Assembly (NCBI GenBank): GCA_038087035.1
Contig: CP051187.1
Span: forward strand, 5,089,001 to 5,153,000
DNA from: Gloeotrichia echinulata CP02
GTDB taxonomy: Bacteria > Cyanobacteriota > Cyanobacteriia > Cyanobacteriales > Nostocaceae
Length of the DNA stretch: 64,000 nt
Reading direction: 5' to 3'
Shown piece by piece: positions 8,580 to 17,046 of this stretch. The position numbers and the translations under genes were made by a program. Under the pieces are notes generated by a model. It saw only the letters and a list, made by a program, of their open reading frames with translations. It ran no database searches and was not told the DNA's origin. Each line of letters starts with the position of its first letter. Position 1 is the first letter of the stretch.

Positions 8580-8837
8580 ATTCAAGATACAGTAAGATTT
8601 GATATCCTTTGGCAATTGCATATTGAGTTAGCCTAGTAGCTTGCCTATCCAAATTATCTTTGTTTTCAGCGCTTGATACAAAGAGCATAAATTGCCACCC
8701 TAACAACACCCCCTGATATCTTTTTCGGGTCGTAATCAACAATTACCGTACCCGTGGGCAGTTGCTCTGTTATGGTATTTTACCTGCTTTGTAATGTCGT
8801 CAAGCGGTAAGGTACGAAATCCCCAAGGTTTTAGCAT
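8580..8837 (-). pseudogene. IS607-family serine recombinase tnpA, frameshifted remnant
   Basis: Reading the minus strand from ATG at 8837 gives MLKPWGFRTLPLDDITKQ and then stops. A second frame continues QLPTGTVIVDYDPKK...VRVAIYA, and a third continues VSSAENKDNLDRQATRLTQYA and stops near 8580. Joined, these match the N-terminus, DNA-binding tail and catalytic start (Y-A-R-V-S-S) of IS607 TnpA. The helix-turn-helix segment after DDIT is deleted, one extra base separates IYA from VSSAEN, and the C-terminal half is missing. The gene is dead. Confidence 0.75.
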
Positions 8838-8918
8838 AATCAGATAATTTCATTAGGACTGTCTTTTAGACTATATCTGACTATGCTAGACTATATTTTG
8901 TTTAAAGTTTTATCATAC

Positions 8919-9461
8919 TTAATCAGGGTTTATTCTCATCAAAGGTTGACCATATTCTACAGGTTGACCATTTTGCACCAAAATTTCCATCACTTGTCCC
9001 GATACTTCGGCTTCAATTTCGTTCATCAGCTTCATGGCTTCTATGATACAGACCGTCTGACCATTGCGGACGCGATCGCCCACTTCCACAAATGGCGCCT
9101 CTCCCGGTGCTGGAGCGCGATAAAACGTTCCTACCATCGGCGAAGGTACTTCTACTAATCTCTTGTCAATCGTGGAGGGAGCATTACCTGACAACTGGAC
9201 GCCAGCGCCCCCATTATCTGAAATGCGTGTTTCCGTTCCCGCAGTCGATACTATCTGGTTTCCAATCGGTGAACCAGATGTCAATCCCGAACCAACTACA
9301 CCGCCGAAGGCTGTTGGACTCGCTGACACAAGGTGATTGTTGAAGCTAACAGCTTTACGTACCGTTAACTCAAAATCGTCGCTTTTGAGCGTTACTTCGG
9401 CAATATCTGTTTGGGCGATCGTTGCCAACAGCTGGCGGATTTCATTAAAGTCCAATGGCAC
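8919..9461 (-). CDS. accB: acetyl-CoA carboxylase biotin carboxyl carrier protein
   Basis: 180 aa, normal length. The N-terminal region MPLDFNEIRQLLATIAQTDIAEV is followed by a Gly/Ser-rich linker and the biotinyl domain from about residue 103. Biotin attaches to Lys144 in EAMKLMNE. The protein carries the carboxyl group between AccC and AccA/AccD in the first step of fatty acid synthesis. Cyanobacteria commonly have efp directly upstream of accB; here a tnpB element (9563-10784) sits between them, so accB may now depend on its own or a transposon-borne promoter. Confidence 0.96.
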   Translation of the reverse strand: MPLDFNEIRQLLATIAQTDIAEVTLKSDDFELTVRKAVSFNNHLVSASPTAFGGVVGSGLTSGSPIGNQIVSTAGTETRISDNGGAGVQLSGNAPSTIDKRLVEVPSPMVGTFYRAPAPGEAPFVEVGDRVRNGQTVCIIEAMKLMNEIEAEVSGQVMEILVQNGQPVEYGQPLMRINPD

Positions 9462-9511
9462 AGTTTTTATTACCTCAACCTGTCCGTAAAAAGAATTTTA
9501 AGTTTGGCAGG

Positions 9512-9540
9512 GATTTAATCCCTATAAAGGGATTGAAATC
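9512..9540. repeat. solitary CRISPR-repeat-like hairpin
   Basis: A single 29-bp near-palindrome with core AATCCCTATAAAGGGATT, flanked by GATTT and GAAATC. It resembles the stem and GAAAC-type ends of cyanobacterial CRISPR repeats but occurs once, without spacers or cas genes. It lies in the accB leader, 23 bp from the inserted tnpB element. It may simply be a hairpin in the accB 5' region. Confidence 0.4.
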
Positions 9541-9562
9541 AGGATTTGCACTCAGATGAGAT

Positions 9563-10784
9563 TTGACATACTCCCCGCCCTAAAAGGGCGGAGATTCTGG
9601 AGTCAAACAGCAATTGCTGGCTCTTGCCAGTCTAACATCACCTAACCCAATGGTTGATGCCCCAACCATTTGAATATTTCTCGCGGCGTTTTCATCACGT
9701 CCATTAATTGATTGACAAGATGGACAACGCCACTGTCTTATGGATAAATCTAGATTTTCTAAAATATGCCCACAATGAGAACAAGTTTTACTAGATGGAT
9801 ACCATTGATCTATATAAACAAGTTGTTTGTTTTTCTTTTTAGTTACCCATGACAATATTTGGAGAAATTCTCCAAAAGCCACATCTGATATTTTTCTACC
9901 CCAAAGACGTTGCATACCTTTGAGGTTTAGGGTTTCAAAACATAAAACATCAAATTTGTCTGTCAATTCATGAGCTAATTTCCAGAACCAATCACGTCGG
10001 CGGTTACAAACATTTTCATGTTGACGAACTAAATTTTTTCTAGCTCTTTCACGATTATTTGACCGTTTTACCTTTTTGGAGTGGTTCTTACTAGCTTTCC
10101 TAATAGCATTCAGAGATTGCTTGAGAAATTGTGGAGAATCAATTAAAGTTCCATCAGAGCAAGTTAGAAATGTCTTCAATCCGAAATCAAACCCCGCTAT
10201 TTTACCAGTCGTTGATTTAATTTCTGGTTCTAACTCATTATTAACTACAATCACCATAAATAACTCACCTAGTGCAGTGCGTTTAATGGTTAATGTTTTG
10301 ATTTTTCCCTCTACATCTCTTGATTTCCAAAATTGATAAACTCGATTGGCAATTTTAATTCTATTCCCATTTAAAAGTTTATAACCTGCTTGTTTAAGCG
10401 TGAATGATTTGTATTTTTTAACCTTTTTAAAATTCGGTGGTCTGACTCCTTTCTTATTATGTTTAAAAAATAATTGGTAGGCTTTCTCTATGCGTTGACA
10501 GATATCTTGCACTGCTTGAGAACCTATTGATTGCCAAAATTGATGACGTTTTCTTAATTTGGCAATATGAGACTGGAGTTTTGCACAGTTTAAGTGTTTG
10601 CTCCACATGCGATAGTACCGTTTATGTAGAGCAATACAATGGTTATAGATCACCCCTGCGGCGTTGATCATCCGTTTCAGGTGTCTATTCCTTTTGTGTT
10701 CGTACAGCTTAAACTTTAGTGTAATCATGGCAATATTATATCAAAGTCGCCCTAGAAGGGCGAGGCTTTAAACCCATTTCTTTG
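9563..10784 (-). mobile_element. IS200/IS605-type tnpB-only element (IS1341-like)
   Basis: The left end (minus sense) begins just after TTAC (10785-10788) with CAAAG..GGGTTTAAAGCC and a hairpin CGCCCTAGAAGGGCG (10748-10762). The right end carries a hairpin CCGCCCTAAAAGGGCGG (9576-9592) overlapping the tnpB stop, and finishes GGGGAGTATGTCAA at 9563. The same ends bound the short copies at 13282-13448 and 33246-33411. There is no tnpA, so movement would need a transposase in trans. It lies between efp and accB, starting within the efp stop region. Confidence 0.85.
9580..10728 (-). CDS. tnpB: TnpB RNA-guided nuclease family protein
   Basis: 382 aa, full length. The N-terminal part (ITLKFKLYEHKRNRHLKRMINAAGVIYNHC) is the usual helix-turn-helix/wedge start. 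The RuvC triad is intact: D181 in FDFGLK, E265 in FETLNLK, D345 in GRDENAARN. The zinc finger is complete (C316, C319, C335, C338). By family knowledge it is an RNA-guided nuclease using an omega RNA that overlaps the 3' end of its own gene, here the region of the right-end hairpin. The last residues (ARASNCCLTPESPPF) are encoded in sequence shared with the two short derivatives. No sign of decay. Confidence 0.93.
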   Translation of the reverse strand: MITLKFKLYEHKRNRHLKRMINAAGVIYNHCIALHKRYYRMWSKHLNCAKLQSHIAKLRKRHQFWQSIGSQAVQDICQRIEKAYQLFFKHNKKGVRPPNFKKVKKYKSFTLKQAGYKLLNGNRIKIANRVYQFWKSRDVEGKIKTLTIKRTALGELFMVIVVNNELEPEIKSTTGKIAGFDFGLKTFLTCSDGTLIDSPQFLKQSLNAIRKASKNHSKKVKRSNNRERARKNLVRQHENVCNRRRDWFWKLAHELTDKFDVLCFETLNLKGMQRLWGRKISDVAFGEFLQILSWVTKKKNKQLVYIDQWYPSSKTCSHCGHILENLDLSIRQWRCPSCQSINGRDENAARNIQMVGASTIGLGDVRLARASNCCLTPESPPF

Positions 10785-10789
10785 GTAAA

Positions 10790-11347
10790 TTATTCCCTGC
10801 CTAGATATTTATCTTCGCGAGTATCAATTTTGATACGTTCGCCTTGAGCTACAAACAAGGGAACCATGACAATTGCCCCTGTTTCTAGAGTTGCTGGTTT
10901 AGTACCACCAGTAGCTGTGTCACCTTTGACACCTGGATCTGTTTGGATAATTTCCAGAACCACAGAATTGGGCAGTTCTACTTCTAGCACTTGTTCGTCC
11001 CAACGGATGACGTTAACTTCCATACCTTCTTTGAGGTACTTTACGCGATCGCCAATCTGTGCTGCGCTCAATCTGCCTTCTTCGTAAGATTCCATATCCA
11101 TAAACACGAATTCATCACCCTCTTTATAGGTATGCTGCATCGTGATTTTCTCAAGAGTCGCTTGCGGTACTGTTTCCCCAGCGCGGAAAGTTCTTTCGAG
11201 AACCTTACCATTCTGGACATTTTTTAGTGTTGTCCGCACAAAAGCCGCACCTTTACCTGGCTTAACGTGGAGGAATTCAGTCACTCGCCATACAGACCCA
11301 TCTAATACAATTGAAACACCGGGTCGAAAGTCGTTACTGGAGATCAT
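10790..11347 (-). CDS. efp: translation elongation factor P
   Basis: 185 aa, standard length, three beta-barrel domains. It binds the ribosome near the P site and relieves stalling at proline stretches. The tip loop reads HVKPGKGAAF; Lys32 corresponds to the lysine that is modified by EpmA in some bacteria. No EpmA or EpmB gene is seen here. The C-terminus (GERIKIDTREDKYLGRE) is typical. Its stop codon borders the tnpB element that now separates it from accB. Confidence 0.97.
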   Translation of the reverse strand: MISSNDFRPGVSIVLDGSVWRVTEFLHVKPGKGAAFVRTTLKNVQNGKVLERTFRAGETVPQATLEKITMQHTYKEGDEFVFMDMESYEEGRLSAAQIGDRVKYLKEGMEVNVIRWDEQVLEVELPNSVVLEIIQTDPGVKGDTATGGTKPATLETGAIVMVPLFVAQGERIKIDTREDKYLGRE

Positions 11348-11409
11348 GAAGCTTTAAAATTTTGGAAGACAATCGGCATTTATTGTACCCCTCCAGAGGA
11401 GTCATTGGT

Positions 11410-11712
11410 TATTTGTCTTTTACTCAGTTGTCATTAGTCAAGAGTCAATGGTCATTAGTCAAGAGTCAATGGTCATTAGTCATTAGTTCACCAACATGAC
11501 CCATGACCCATGACCTATGACCCAAGCCAATTTTAGATTTTAGATTTTAGGTGGTTTCGATACCTTGCAGGCTCCGCAGAATTTTAGATTTTAGATTTAA
11601 TCCAAAATCCTTGAGCAAGGTACCCTTGTGGTCGGGGTCAATCCAAAATCCCAAATCCCAAATCCAAAATCGGTTGACTCTTGAGTCTTGACCCTTGACT
11701 CCTCACTCAGCA
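11410..11712. repeat. intergenic region of mixed short tandem repeats
   Basis: Between efp and the cyclophilin gene lie several arrays: GGTCATTAGTCAAGAGTCAAT repeated (about 11410-11485), CCATGAC/CTATGAC heptamers (11498-11523), TTTAGAT units (11533-11596), and CAAAATC/CAAATCC heptamers (11599-11670), then TTGAGTC/TTGACTC. No gene is visible. Confidence 0.8.
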
Positions 11713-11782
11713 CTCCTACTGTGGGAAGATGATAGATGGGTTACGCCCAGTCAACAATTTGATGCTGCATTTGAGCCAATCC

Positions 11783-12883
11783 ATGAACCTATTAAAATCC
11801 TGGCTGAAGAACAGCCTCATGGCAATACTGCTGGTAACAATATTTTTAGGCATAAGTACAGCTGGGTGGACTCCCTCCAGTAGCGCTAGCCTACCATCTG
11901 GGAATGCGATTACTGAGGGTAGAGCGCTTTTGCGGTATGCACTCCCGATAGACAATAAACCTGTGCGGGAGCTACAAGCCAGTTTAGAAGATATCTCTAA
12001 CCAACTGCGAGCAAATCGGCGTTGGGGCGCTATCTCCAGAGATCTGAGCAAAGCATCGCGGGTTCTCGATAAACCCTCCCAAATCCTAGCAAGCGTTCCT
12101 AAAGAACGCCAACCCCAAGCCGAAGCTTGGATTGCTGATTTGAAATCTGGTGTGACTGCAGTCCAAGAATTGGTGAAAGTCAAGGATAAAGCCAAAATCC
12201 TGGAAGAACGAAATAAACTGCTTGATCGCGTCAGCCAGTTGGAAGAAGCTATGGTGAAGGCTTTCCCCTTTGAAGTGCCTCCAGAATACAGTAATTTGCC
12301 CCAACTTAAAGGTCGTGCTACTGTAGACATCAAAACTAACAAAGGGAACCTCCGGGTTGTGCTAGACGGTTACAGCGCCCCTGTCACCGCTGGTAATTTT
12401 GTGGATTTGGTACAACGCGGTTTTTATAACGGTATCGAATTCACCCGTTCTGAAGAATCTTACTTCTTGCAAACTGGAGATCCACCAGGTAAGGAAGTCG
12501 GATTCATTGACCCCAATACTGGTAAATACCGCGCCATTCCCTTAGAAATTCTCGCTGAAGGCGATAAAAAACCTACCTACGGCATTACTCTAGAAGATGC
12601 TGGCCGTTACCTTGATCTGCCAGTTCTGCCTTTTTCTTCCTTTGGTGCAGTAGTCATGGCTCGTCCCGAAAGCGAAGCAAATGGCGGTTCATCGCAATTT
12701 TTCTTCTTCCTGTTTGAACCGGAACTCACCCCCGCTGGACGCAACCTGTTAGATGGTCGTTACGCCGTTTTTGGCTATCTTACCGAGGGACAAGAGATTT
12801 TGGATCAACTCAAAGCTGGTGACAAAATTGAATCCGCAACCGTAGTCCAAGGAATAGAAAATTTAGTTCAGCCGCTCGGTTAA
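11783..12883 (+). CDS. thylakoid-lumen/periplasmic cyclophilin-type peptidyl-prolyl isomerase (TLP40/CYP38-like)
   Basis: 366 aa from MNLLKSWLKNSLMAILLV; an in-frame ATG 54 nt upstream (11729) is possible but this start gives a clean signal peptide (hydrophobic residues about 10-25). Residues about 40-180 form the helical N-terminal domain of the plant CYP38 and cyanobacterial AnaCyp type. The cyclophilin barrel follows from GRATVDIKTNKGNLRVVLDG, with GNFVDLVQRGFYNGIEFTR and GGSSQFFFFLFEP. In this family isomerase activity is weak and the protein acts in photosystem II assembly. The active-site pattern is divergent here too. Confidence 0.85.
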   Translation: MNLLKSWLKNSLMAILLVTIFLGISTAGWTPSSSASLPSGNAITEGRALLRYALPIDNKPVRELQASLEDISNQLRANRRWGAISRDLSKASRVLDKPSQILASVPKERQPQAEAWIADLKSGVTAVQELVKVKDKAKILEERNKLLDRVSQLEEAMVKAFPFEVPPEYSNLPQLKGRATVDIKTNKGNLRVVLDGYSAPVTAGNFVDLVQRGFYNGIEFTRSEESYFLQTGDPPGKEVGFIDPNTGKYRAIPLEILAEGDKKPTYGITLEDAGRYLDLPVLPFSSFGAVVMARPESEANGGSSQFFFFLFEPELTPAGRNLLDGRYAVFGYLTEGQEILDQLKAGDKIESATVVQGIENLVQPLG

Positions 12884-12888
12884 ACTTA

Positions 12889-12937
12889 CCCAAAACTACC
12901 CAAGTCTAGACTTAACTGGACATTGGTAGTTTTGGTG
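12889..12937 (+). terminator. hairpin after cyclophilin gene
   Basis: Arms CCAAAACTACC (12890-12900) and GGTAGTTTTGG (12925-12935) pair perfectly across a 24-nt loop, 6 nt after the cyclophilin stop. There is no clear run of T after it, so termination is a guess. Confidence 0.45.
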
Positions 12938-12954
12938 TTAACTTCCTGTTTCAC

Positions 12955-13275
12955 AGTGGTCTGAGGATGACCGAAGAGGCGGAGGGGCAGGGGGATCTTA
13001 GCAGGGGGAGCAATCCCTGTCCCGTTCGCGGAGCGTCTCGTAGAGAAGCCGTGAAGCGGAGCGGAACATGGGTATCAAGCCCCGCCCATAAGAGGGCGTT
13101 CTCGATTGGTCGGAGTACAAGCTCCGTTACTACCTCCCCCTTGCCCCCTGCTCCCCGCTCCCCTGCCTCTTGTGACAATCATTAATATTTGTACATATCT
13201 GGGCAGAAATTAAGTTACAGTTTCACACCCTTTGTTGCTGAGTGATAACGTATTTCAGCAGACCTTCACAAGCAT
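12955..13275. other. intergenic inverted repeat with inserted small dispersed repeat
   Basis: GAGGCGGAGGGGCAGGGGG (about 12978-12996) and CCCCCTTGCCCCCTGCTCCC (about 13136-13155, continuing to CCTGCCTCTTGTGAC) are loose inverted copies that could form a long stem. In between, 13023-13062 matches the GTTCGCGNAGCGTCTCGNAGAGAAG small dispersed repeat also seen near 992 and 22289. Frames across it look accidental. Confidence 0.6.
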
Positions 13276-13281
13276 CGACGA

Positions 13282-13448
13282 TTGACACACTCCCTGATCT
13301 GAAAGTTCAGGGATTCTGGATTCAAACAGCAATAGCAGGCATAGCCCGTCTTACATCACTGAGCAACGACAGACAATGCCCTGCCTGTTGCCACTATTTT
13401 ACCAAAAAGCCGTCCTAGAAGCACGGTGGCTCTAGACCCAAACTTTCG
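13282..13448 (-). mobile_element. 167-bp non-autonomous tnpB-end element, copy A
   Basis: It has the same ends as the tnpB element at 9563-10784: TTAC target then CGAAAG..GGGTCTAGAGCC with a hairpin (CCGTGCTTCTAGGACGG), and a right end with hairpin CCCTGA..TCAGGG finishing GGGAGTGTGTCAA. Inside is only a remnant of the tnpB 3' end (reading GDVRRAMPAIAV). It is about 95% identical to 33246-33411, in the opposite orientation. Confidence 0.88.
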
Positions 13449-13547
13449 GTAAGTCATAAGGAATAAATGCTTTCACTTTGCGTGTCAGTTGTCAATAGTT
13501 AGTCGTTAGTAGTTTTTTACCACTGACAACTGACAACTGACAACTGA

Positions 13548-13895
13548 CTAAAACCCTGGTAGTTCCAACCCACTGGTCAAATCTTCCATGCGTTCCCGCA
13601 TTGTTGCTGTGGACTTGGTATAGGCGTCTTTCATTGCTGCTGTTACGAGATCGGACAGGACTTCTGCACCCTCTCCTAACGCATTCGCTGAAATTTCCAC
13701 CCGTTTGGGTTCTTGGTTCCCGCTGACAATCACCTTGACTAGACCACCGCCAGACTCGCCGATAATCTCCATTTCCTCCAATTCTTCTTGGAGTCGCTTC
13801 GCACCTTCTTGAACTTGCTGCGCTTTTTTGAATGCTTCGGCTAGTTCTTTCATTTTTCCCAAGCCAAAGCCGAATCCCTGTCCTTTTTCTGTCAT
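13548..13895 (-). CDS. YbaB/EbfC family nucleoid-associated protein
   Basis: 115 aa, usual size. The pattern FKKAQQVQEGAKRLQEELEEMEIIGESGGGLVKVIVSGNQEPKRVEI, then ALGEGAEVLSDLVTAAMKDAY, is characteristic. Family members form dimers shaped like tweezers, bind DNA and often lie beside recombination genes. In Anabaena-type cyanobacteria the homologue has been linked to heterocyst gene regulation; that is family knowledge, not shown here. It lies 162 bp upstream of nothing obvious on its strand and about 160 bp before murB's end. Confidence 0.9.
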   Translation of the reverse strand: MTEKGQGFGFGLGKMKELAEAFKKAQQVQEGAKRLQEELEEMEIIGESGGGLVKVIVSGNQEPKRVEISANALGEGAEVLSDLVTAAMKDAYTKSTATMRERMEDLTSGLELPGF

Positions 13896-14058
13896 AATGG
13901 ATTGTTCGCGTGTGCGTTGAATTACAAATCAAATTCAATTATAGATGCAGTGGGCAATTTGCCCGTTTTTTTACTCATAATTAATACACCCTTTGCTAGA
14001 AGATAGCTGTTGGGTATTGGGGAAGAATTGTCCTACCCAGTCCCCAGTCGCCACTCCA

Positions 14059-15057
14059 TTAACAAGCAGGTTGAAATTCGCCCAGCATTTTCACTTCTGG
14101 CTCTAACCAAATTGACCAACGGTTTTGTACCTGATGTTGGATATGACGAATGAGACAGAAAATATCGCTAGCCTTAGCCCCTCCACGGTTAACAATAAAA
14201 TTAGCATGAAGTTGTGCTACTTGCGCTCCACCGATTTGGAAGCCTTTGAGTCCTGTTTCTTCAATTAACCAGCCAGCGGAGTAAGGTTTGGGATTACGGA
14301 ACACACTACCACAACTGGGGAAGTTGTAGGGTTGGGTAGTCAGCCGATGCTGTTTGTGTTGTTTGGTTCTTGCCAAAACTAGTGCTGGATCGGCGCCTGG
14401 TTGGAGTTGGAAGGTAGCTTGGGTAACTATCCGGTCGCCCCCTTGCAATAATGAAGTTCGGTAGCTGTAACCTAAATCACCAGCAGTCAGAGTTTCCAGT
14501 GTACCATCGGGTGAAAGTAGCTGGGCGCTGACTAACATATCTGCGATACAGCTATGGTGTGCCCCAGCATTCATTACCACAGCCCCGCCGACGGTTCCAG
14601 GGATACCTACAGCCCACTCTAATCCTTCCCATCCCAGATCTGCTGCTTGCCATGCCAAGCCAGGGATTGATTCTCCCGCAGCAACTGTTAATTGCCCTGT
14701 AGCTTGGTCAAAGTAGCTATAACGGAGATGACGAGTACTGATGACTAAGCCTGGTAGACCGCAATCGCTCACTAATAAGTTAGACCCGGCTCCCAGTACT
14801 GTTACTGTAGTGCTATGTTCTTGTGCATACCTACTAGCTGCTTGCAGGGCTTCTAAGTTACGCGGAGCAACGTATAATTCAGCTGCGCCACCAACTCTAT
14901 AGGAAGTAAACGCTGACAGAGAAGCATGGGCTTTAATCACACAATCAGTGCCTGGTAAGTAAATTATCTGACTATTCAAGGAATTAGCCGTTTCCTGTTC
15001 CTTTACAGCCAAAGTAGGAATTGTGCTGACGTTTCCAGCGGCCTGGGAGATTGTCAT
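14059..15057 (-). CDS. murB: UDP-N-acetylenolpyruvoylglucosamine reductase
   Basis: 332 aa from MTISQAAGN; an in-frame ATG 66 nt upstream (15123) is the alternative. It reduces UDP-GlcNAc-enolpyruvate to UDP-MurNAc with FAD and NADPH in the cytoplasm. FAD-binding features: TSYRVGGAAELYV, GAGSNLLVSD, GIPGTVGGAVVMNAGAH. Catalytic serine is in PSCGSVFRNP. It follows murC by 124 bp on the same strand, the usual cyanobacterial murC-murB pair making precursors for peptidoglycan. Confidence 0.96.
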   Translation of the reverse strand: MTISQAAGNVSTIPTLAVKEQETANSLNSQIIYLPGTDCVIKAHASLSAFTSYRVGGAAELYVAPRNLEALQAASRYAQEHSTTVTVLGAGSNLLVSDCGLPGLVISTRHLRYSYFDQATGQLTVAAGESIPGLAWQAADLGWEGLEWAVGIPGTVGGAVVMNAGAHHSCIADMLVSAQLLSPDGTLETLTAGDLGYSYRTSLLQGGDRIVTQATFQLQPGADPALVLARTKQHKQHRLTTQPYNFPSCGSVFRNPKPYSAGWLIEETGLKGFQIGGAQVAQLHANFIVNRGGAKASDIFCLIRHIQHQVQNRWSIWLEPEVKMLGEFQPAC

Positions 15058-15181
15058 CTTTAGGTCAATGGGTGAAGTTTTTACATTTATTCGGTCGTAA
15101 CAATATGGCAATGCGTGAATCAATGGAACCGTGGCTCTACGGTTACTTTGTTCAGCACCGAAACAACGCCTGTAAGTTCAC

Positions 15182-16642
15182 TTACGATGTGGCTTTTGCC
15201 GATTCGCGAAGTGTGGCGATAATTTCGGGGATCACCTGATTCAAGTTCCCAGCACCCAAAAACAGCGCTAAGTCACCAGGACTTAGCTTTTGCAGTAAGA
15301 ATTCACAGACCGAAGGCATGGTTGGTTGATAAACCACATGTGGGTGATGTTTGGCAATAGCTGTTGCTAACATTTCACCACTGATCTGCCCTAAATTGGC
15401 TTCCCCTGCACTATAAATATCAGTCAGCACCACCAAATCAGCATGAATAAAGGATTCAGCAAATTCTGCTAAAAAGGTAAGTGTACGGCTATAACGATGA
15501 GGTTGGAAGATAGCAACGACCCTTTGCCCTGGTCTAGCCTGGAGGCGGGCTGCAGCTAGAGTAGCACGAATTTCGCTTGGGTGATGAGCGTAGTCATCAA
15601 TGAAGGTAATGCCATTGACTTCACCCCGAAACTCAAAGCGGCGTCTTGCGCCGTCAAAGTTGGCAATACCTTCGGCGATTTTTCCAAATTCTAAGCCTAA
15701 AGCTCGACCAACAGCCACTGCAGCTAGGGCATTGCTGAGGTTATGCTGACCTAACAAACGTAACTTCAACACCCCCAAGGCTTTACCTCGTTCCCAAACA
15801 GCAGCTTTGGTGCCATCGGCACTATATTCTACGTTGGTCACGTAGTAGTCTGCTTGGGTGTCTGAGTGTAGACTATAGCTAATTGTTGGTTTCAGGCGAT
15901 CGCGTACTGTTGCACAATCAATGCTACCTACCAAAATTTTGCAACCCTTGGCGAATTGTTGGAAGATATCAACCACTTCTTCTAATGTCTGATAGTGGTC
16001 TGGATGATCTAGTTCTATATTGGTGATGATGCCAATCTCAGGGGCATGTTTCACCAAAGAACCATCTGATTCATCTGCCTCTGCCACTAGATACTCACTT
16101 TTTCCTAGTCGAGCATTACCTTCCCAAGCATTCACTTCGCCACCGACAATGATAGTTGGGTCTAGACCAGCTTCCAGTAGCATATAACCGATCATACTAC
16201 TTGTTGTAGTTTTTCCGTGGGTTCCAGCAACAGCTATACTGTGGTAATCAGCAATCAAAGCAGCTAGGACATCCGAACGATGTAAAATTGGGCAACCCAA
16301 TTCCACTGCTGCTTTGTATTCCAAATTATTTGTATTAATTGCTGTTGAACAAATTACTTGGGGTAGTATTGACTTAGATTCAACAGGTAATTCTACTTTT
16401 GAATTTGATGTTAGCCCAGCCGATAGGTTGGGTTGAAAGAATTCGAGATTACTTGGCTCTTGTCTACTAAAAATTCTAGTACCGATAGATTCTAACTTTC
16501 GGGTAATGTGGTTAGGACGAAGATCCGAACCAGAAACTGGCAATTGACGTTTGGCCAGAACATATGCCAGGGCGGACATCCCTATGCCGCCGATCCCAAT
16601 GAAATGAAATGGTCTACCGCTAAAATCTATAGAATTACTCAT
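15182..16642 (-). CDS. murC: UDP-N-acetylmuramate--L-alanine ligase
   Basis: 486 aa, full length. It adds L-Ala to UDP-MurNAc using ATP. N-terminal nucleotide-sugar domain: FHFIGIGGIGMSALAYVLA. ATP-binding loop AVAGTHGKTTTSSM. Later VAEADESDGSL and IDDYAHHPSEIRATL are Mur ligase signatures. The segment about 60-90 between the first two domains is somewhat longer than in E. coli. Divergent from nadD across 404 bp; probably cotranscribed with murB. Confidence 0.97.
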   Translation of the reverse strand: MSNSIDFSGRPFHFIGIGGIGMSALAYVLAKRQLPVSGSDLRPNHITRKLESIGTRIFSRQEPSNLEFFQPNLSAGLTSNSKVELPVESKSILPQVICSTAINTNNLEYKAAVELGCPILHRSDVLAALIADYHSIAVAGTHGKTTTSSMIGYMLLEAGLDPTIIVGGEVNAWEGNARLGKSEYLVAEADESDGSLVKHAPEIGIITNIELDHPDHYQTLEEVVDIFQQFAKGCKILVGSIDCATVRDRLKPTISYSLHSDTQADYYVTNVEYSADGTKAAVWERGKALGVLKLRLLGQHNLSNALAAVAVGRALGLEFGKIAEGIANFDGARRRFEFRGEVNGITFIDDYAHHPSEIRATLAAARLQARPGQRVVAIFQPHRYSRTLTFLAEFAESFIHADLVVLTDIYSAGEANLGQISGEMLATAIAKHHPHVVYQPTMPSVCEFLLQKLSPGDLALFLGAGNLNQVIPEIIATLRESAKATS

Positions 16643-17046
16643 TGACTACTCCTCTTAAACCACACCACACCATAATCACAATAGACACGCGTATCATAAC
16701 AGGAATTTGATTATTACTGGAACTGCTCCTGTATCATTTATCATCGGATATTTCGTCGATTTTACCTCTCTTGTTGTCCTTGTTCAGAAAGATTTTACCT
16801 TGGTTAGAGGTTTTTACTATTTCTGAGCGGTATCATTTGACTATTCTGAAAATTTCTGCCACATCGGGAAAGAAATTCTTGTAGTGTCAAATACATATTT
16901 TGCATTCCCTGACTAAAAATTGGCTTAAATAGTAGATTTGTCGTCAAACAGATTTTTAATTGCATCAAGTCTAGTCTAGAATTGACTACAATAGTACATT
17001 CGTAGTAAAAATATTTTGCAATTGAATACACCCATTTTGTAACTGG
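16643..17046. other. divergent intergenic region murC/nadD
   Basis: 404 bp, AT-rich, between two genes transcribed outward, so it should hold both promoters. I could not pick out convincing -35/-10 pairs or a known operator. No coding region or repeat is evident. Confidence 0.5.

Larger units (their letters stand above)
7239..8837 (-). mobile_element. IS607-type element, decayed tnpA plus intact tnpB
   Basis: The minus strand holds a frameshifted serine-recombinase gene (8580-8837) followed by a full tnpB (7239-8522), the order used by IS607-family elements. The outer ends are not defined; IS607 elements lack terminal inverted repeats and I could not fix the boundaries. With tnpA broken the element cannot move by itself, though the TnpB nuclease could still be made. 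Confidence 0.75.

Noticed and set aside
9512..9540. CRISPR array
   Set aside because: Only a single repeat-like hairpin, no spacers and no cas genes; reported as a hairpin only.
11716..12342. 208-codon minus-strand ORF opposite the cyclophilin gene
   Set aside because: Shadow of the cyclophilin reading frame, which has a clear signal peptide and domain match.
13492..13938. 148-codon minus-strand ORF over the YbaB gene
   Set aside because: It is another frame of the YbaB gene (13548-13895), which clearly matches its family.
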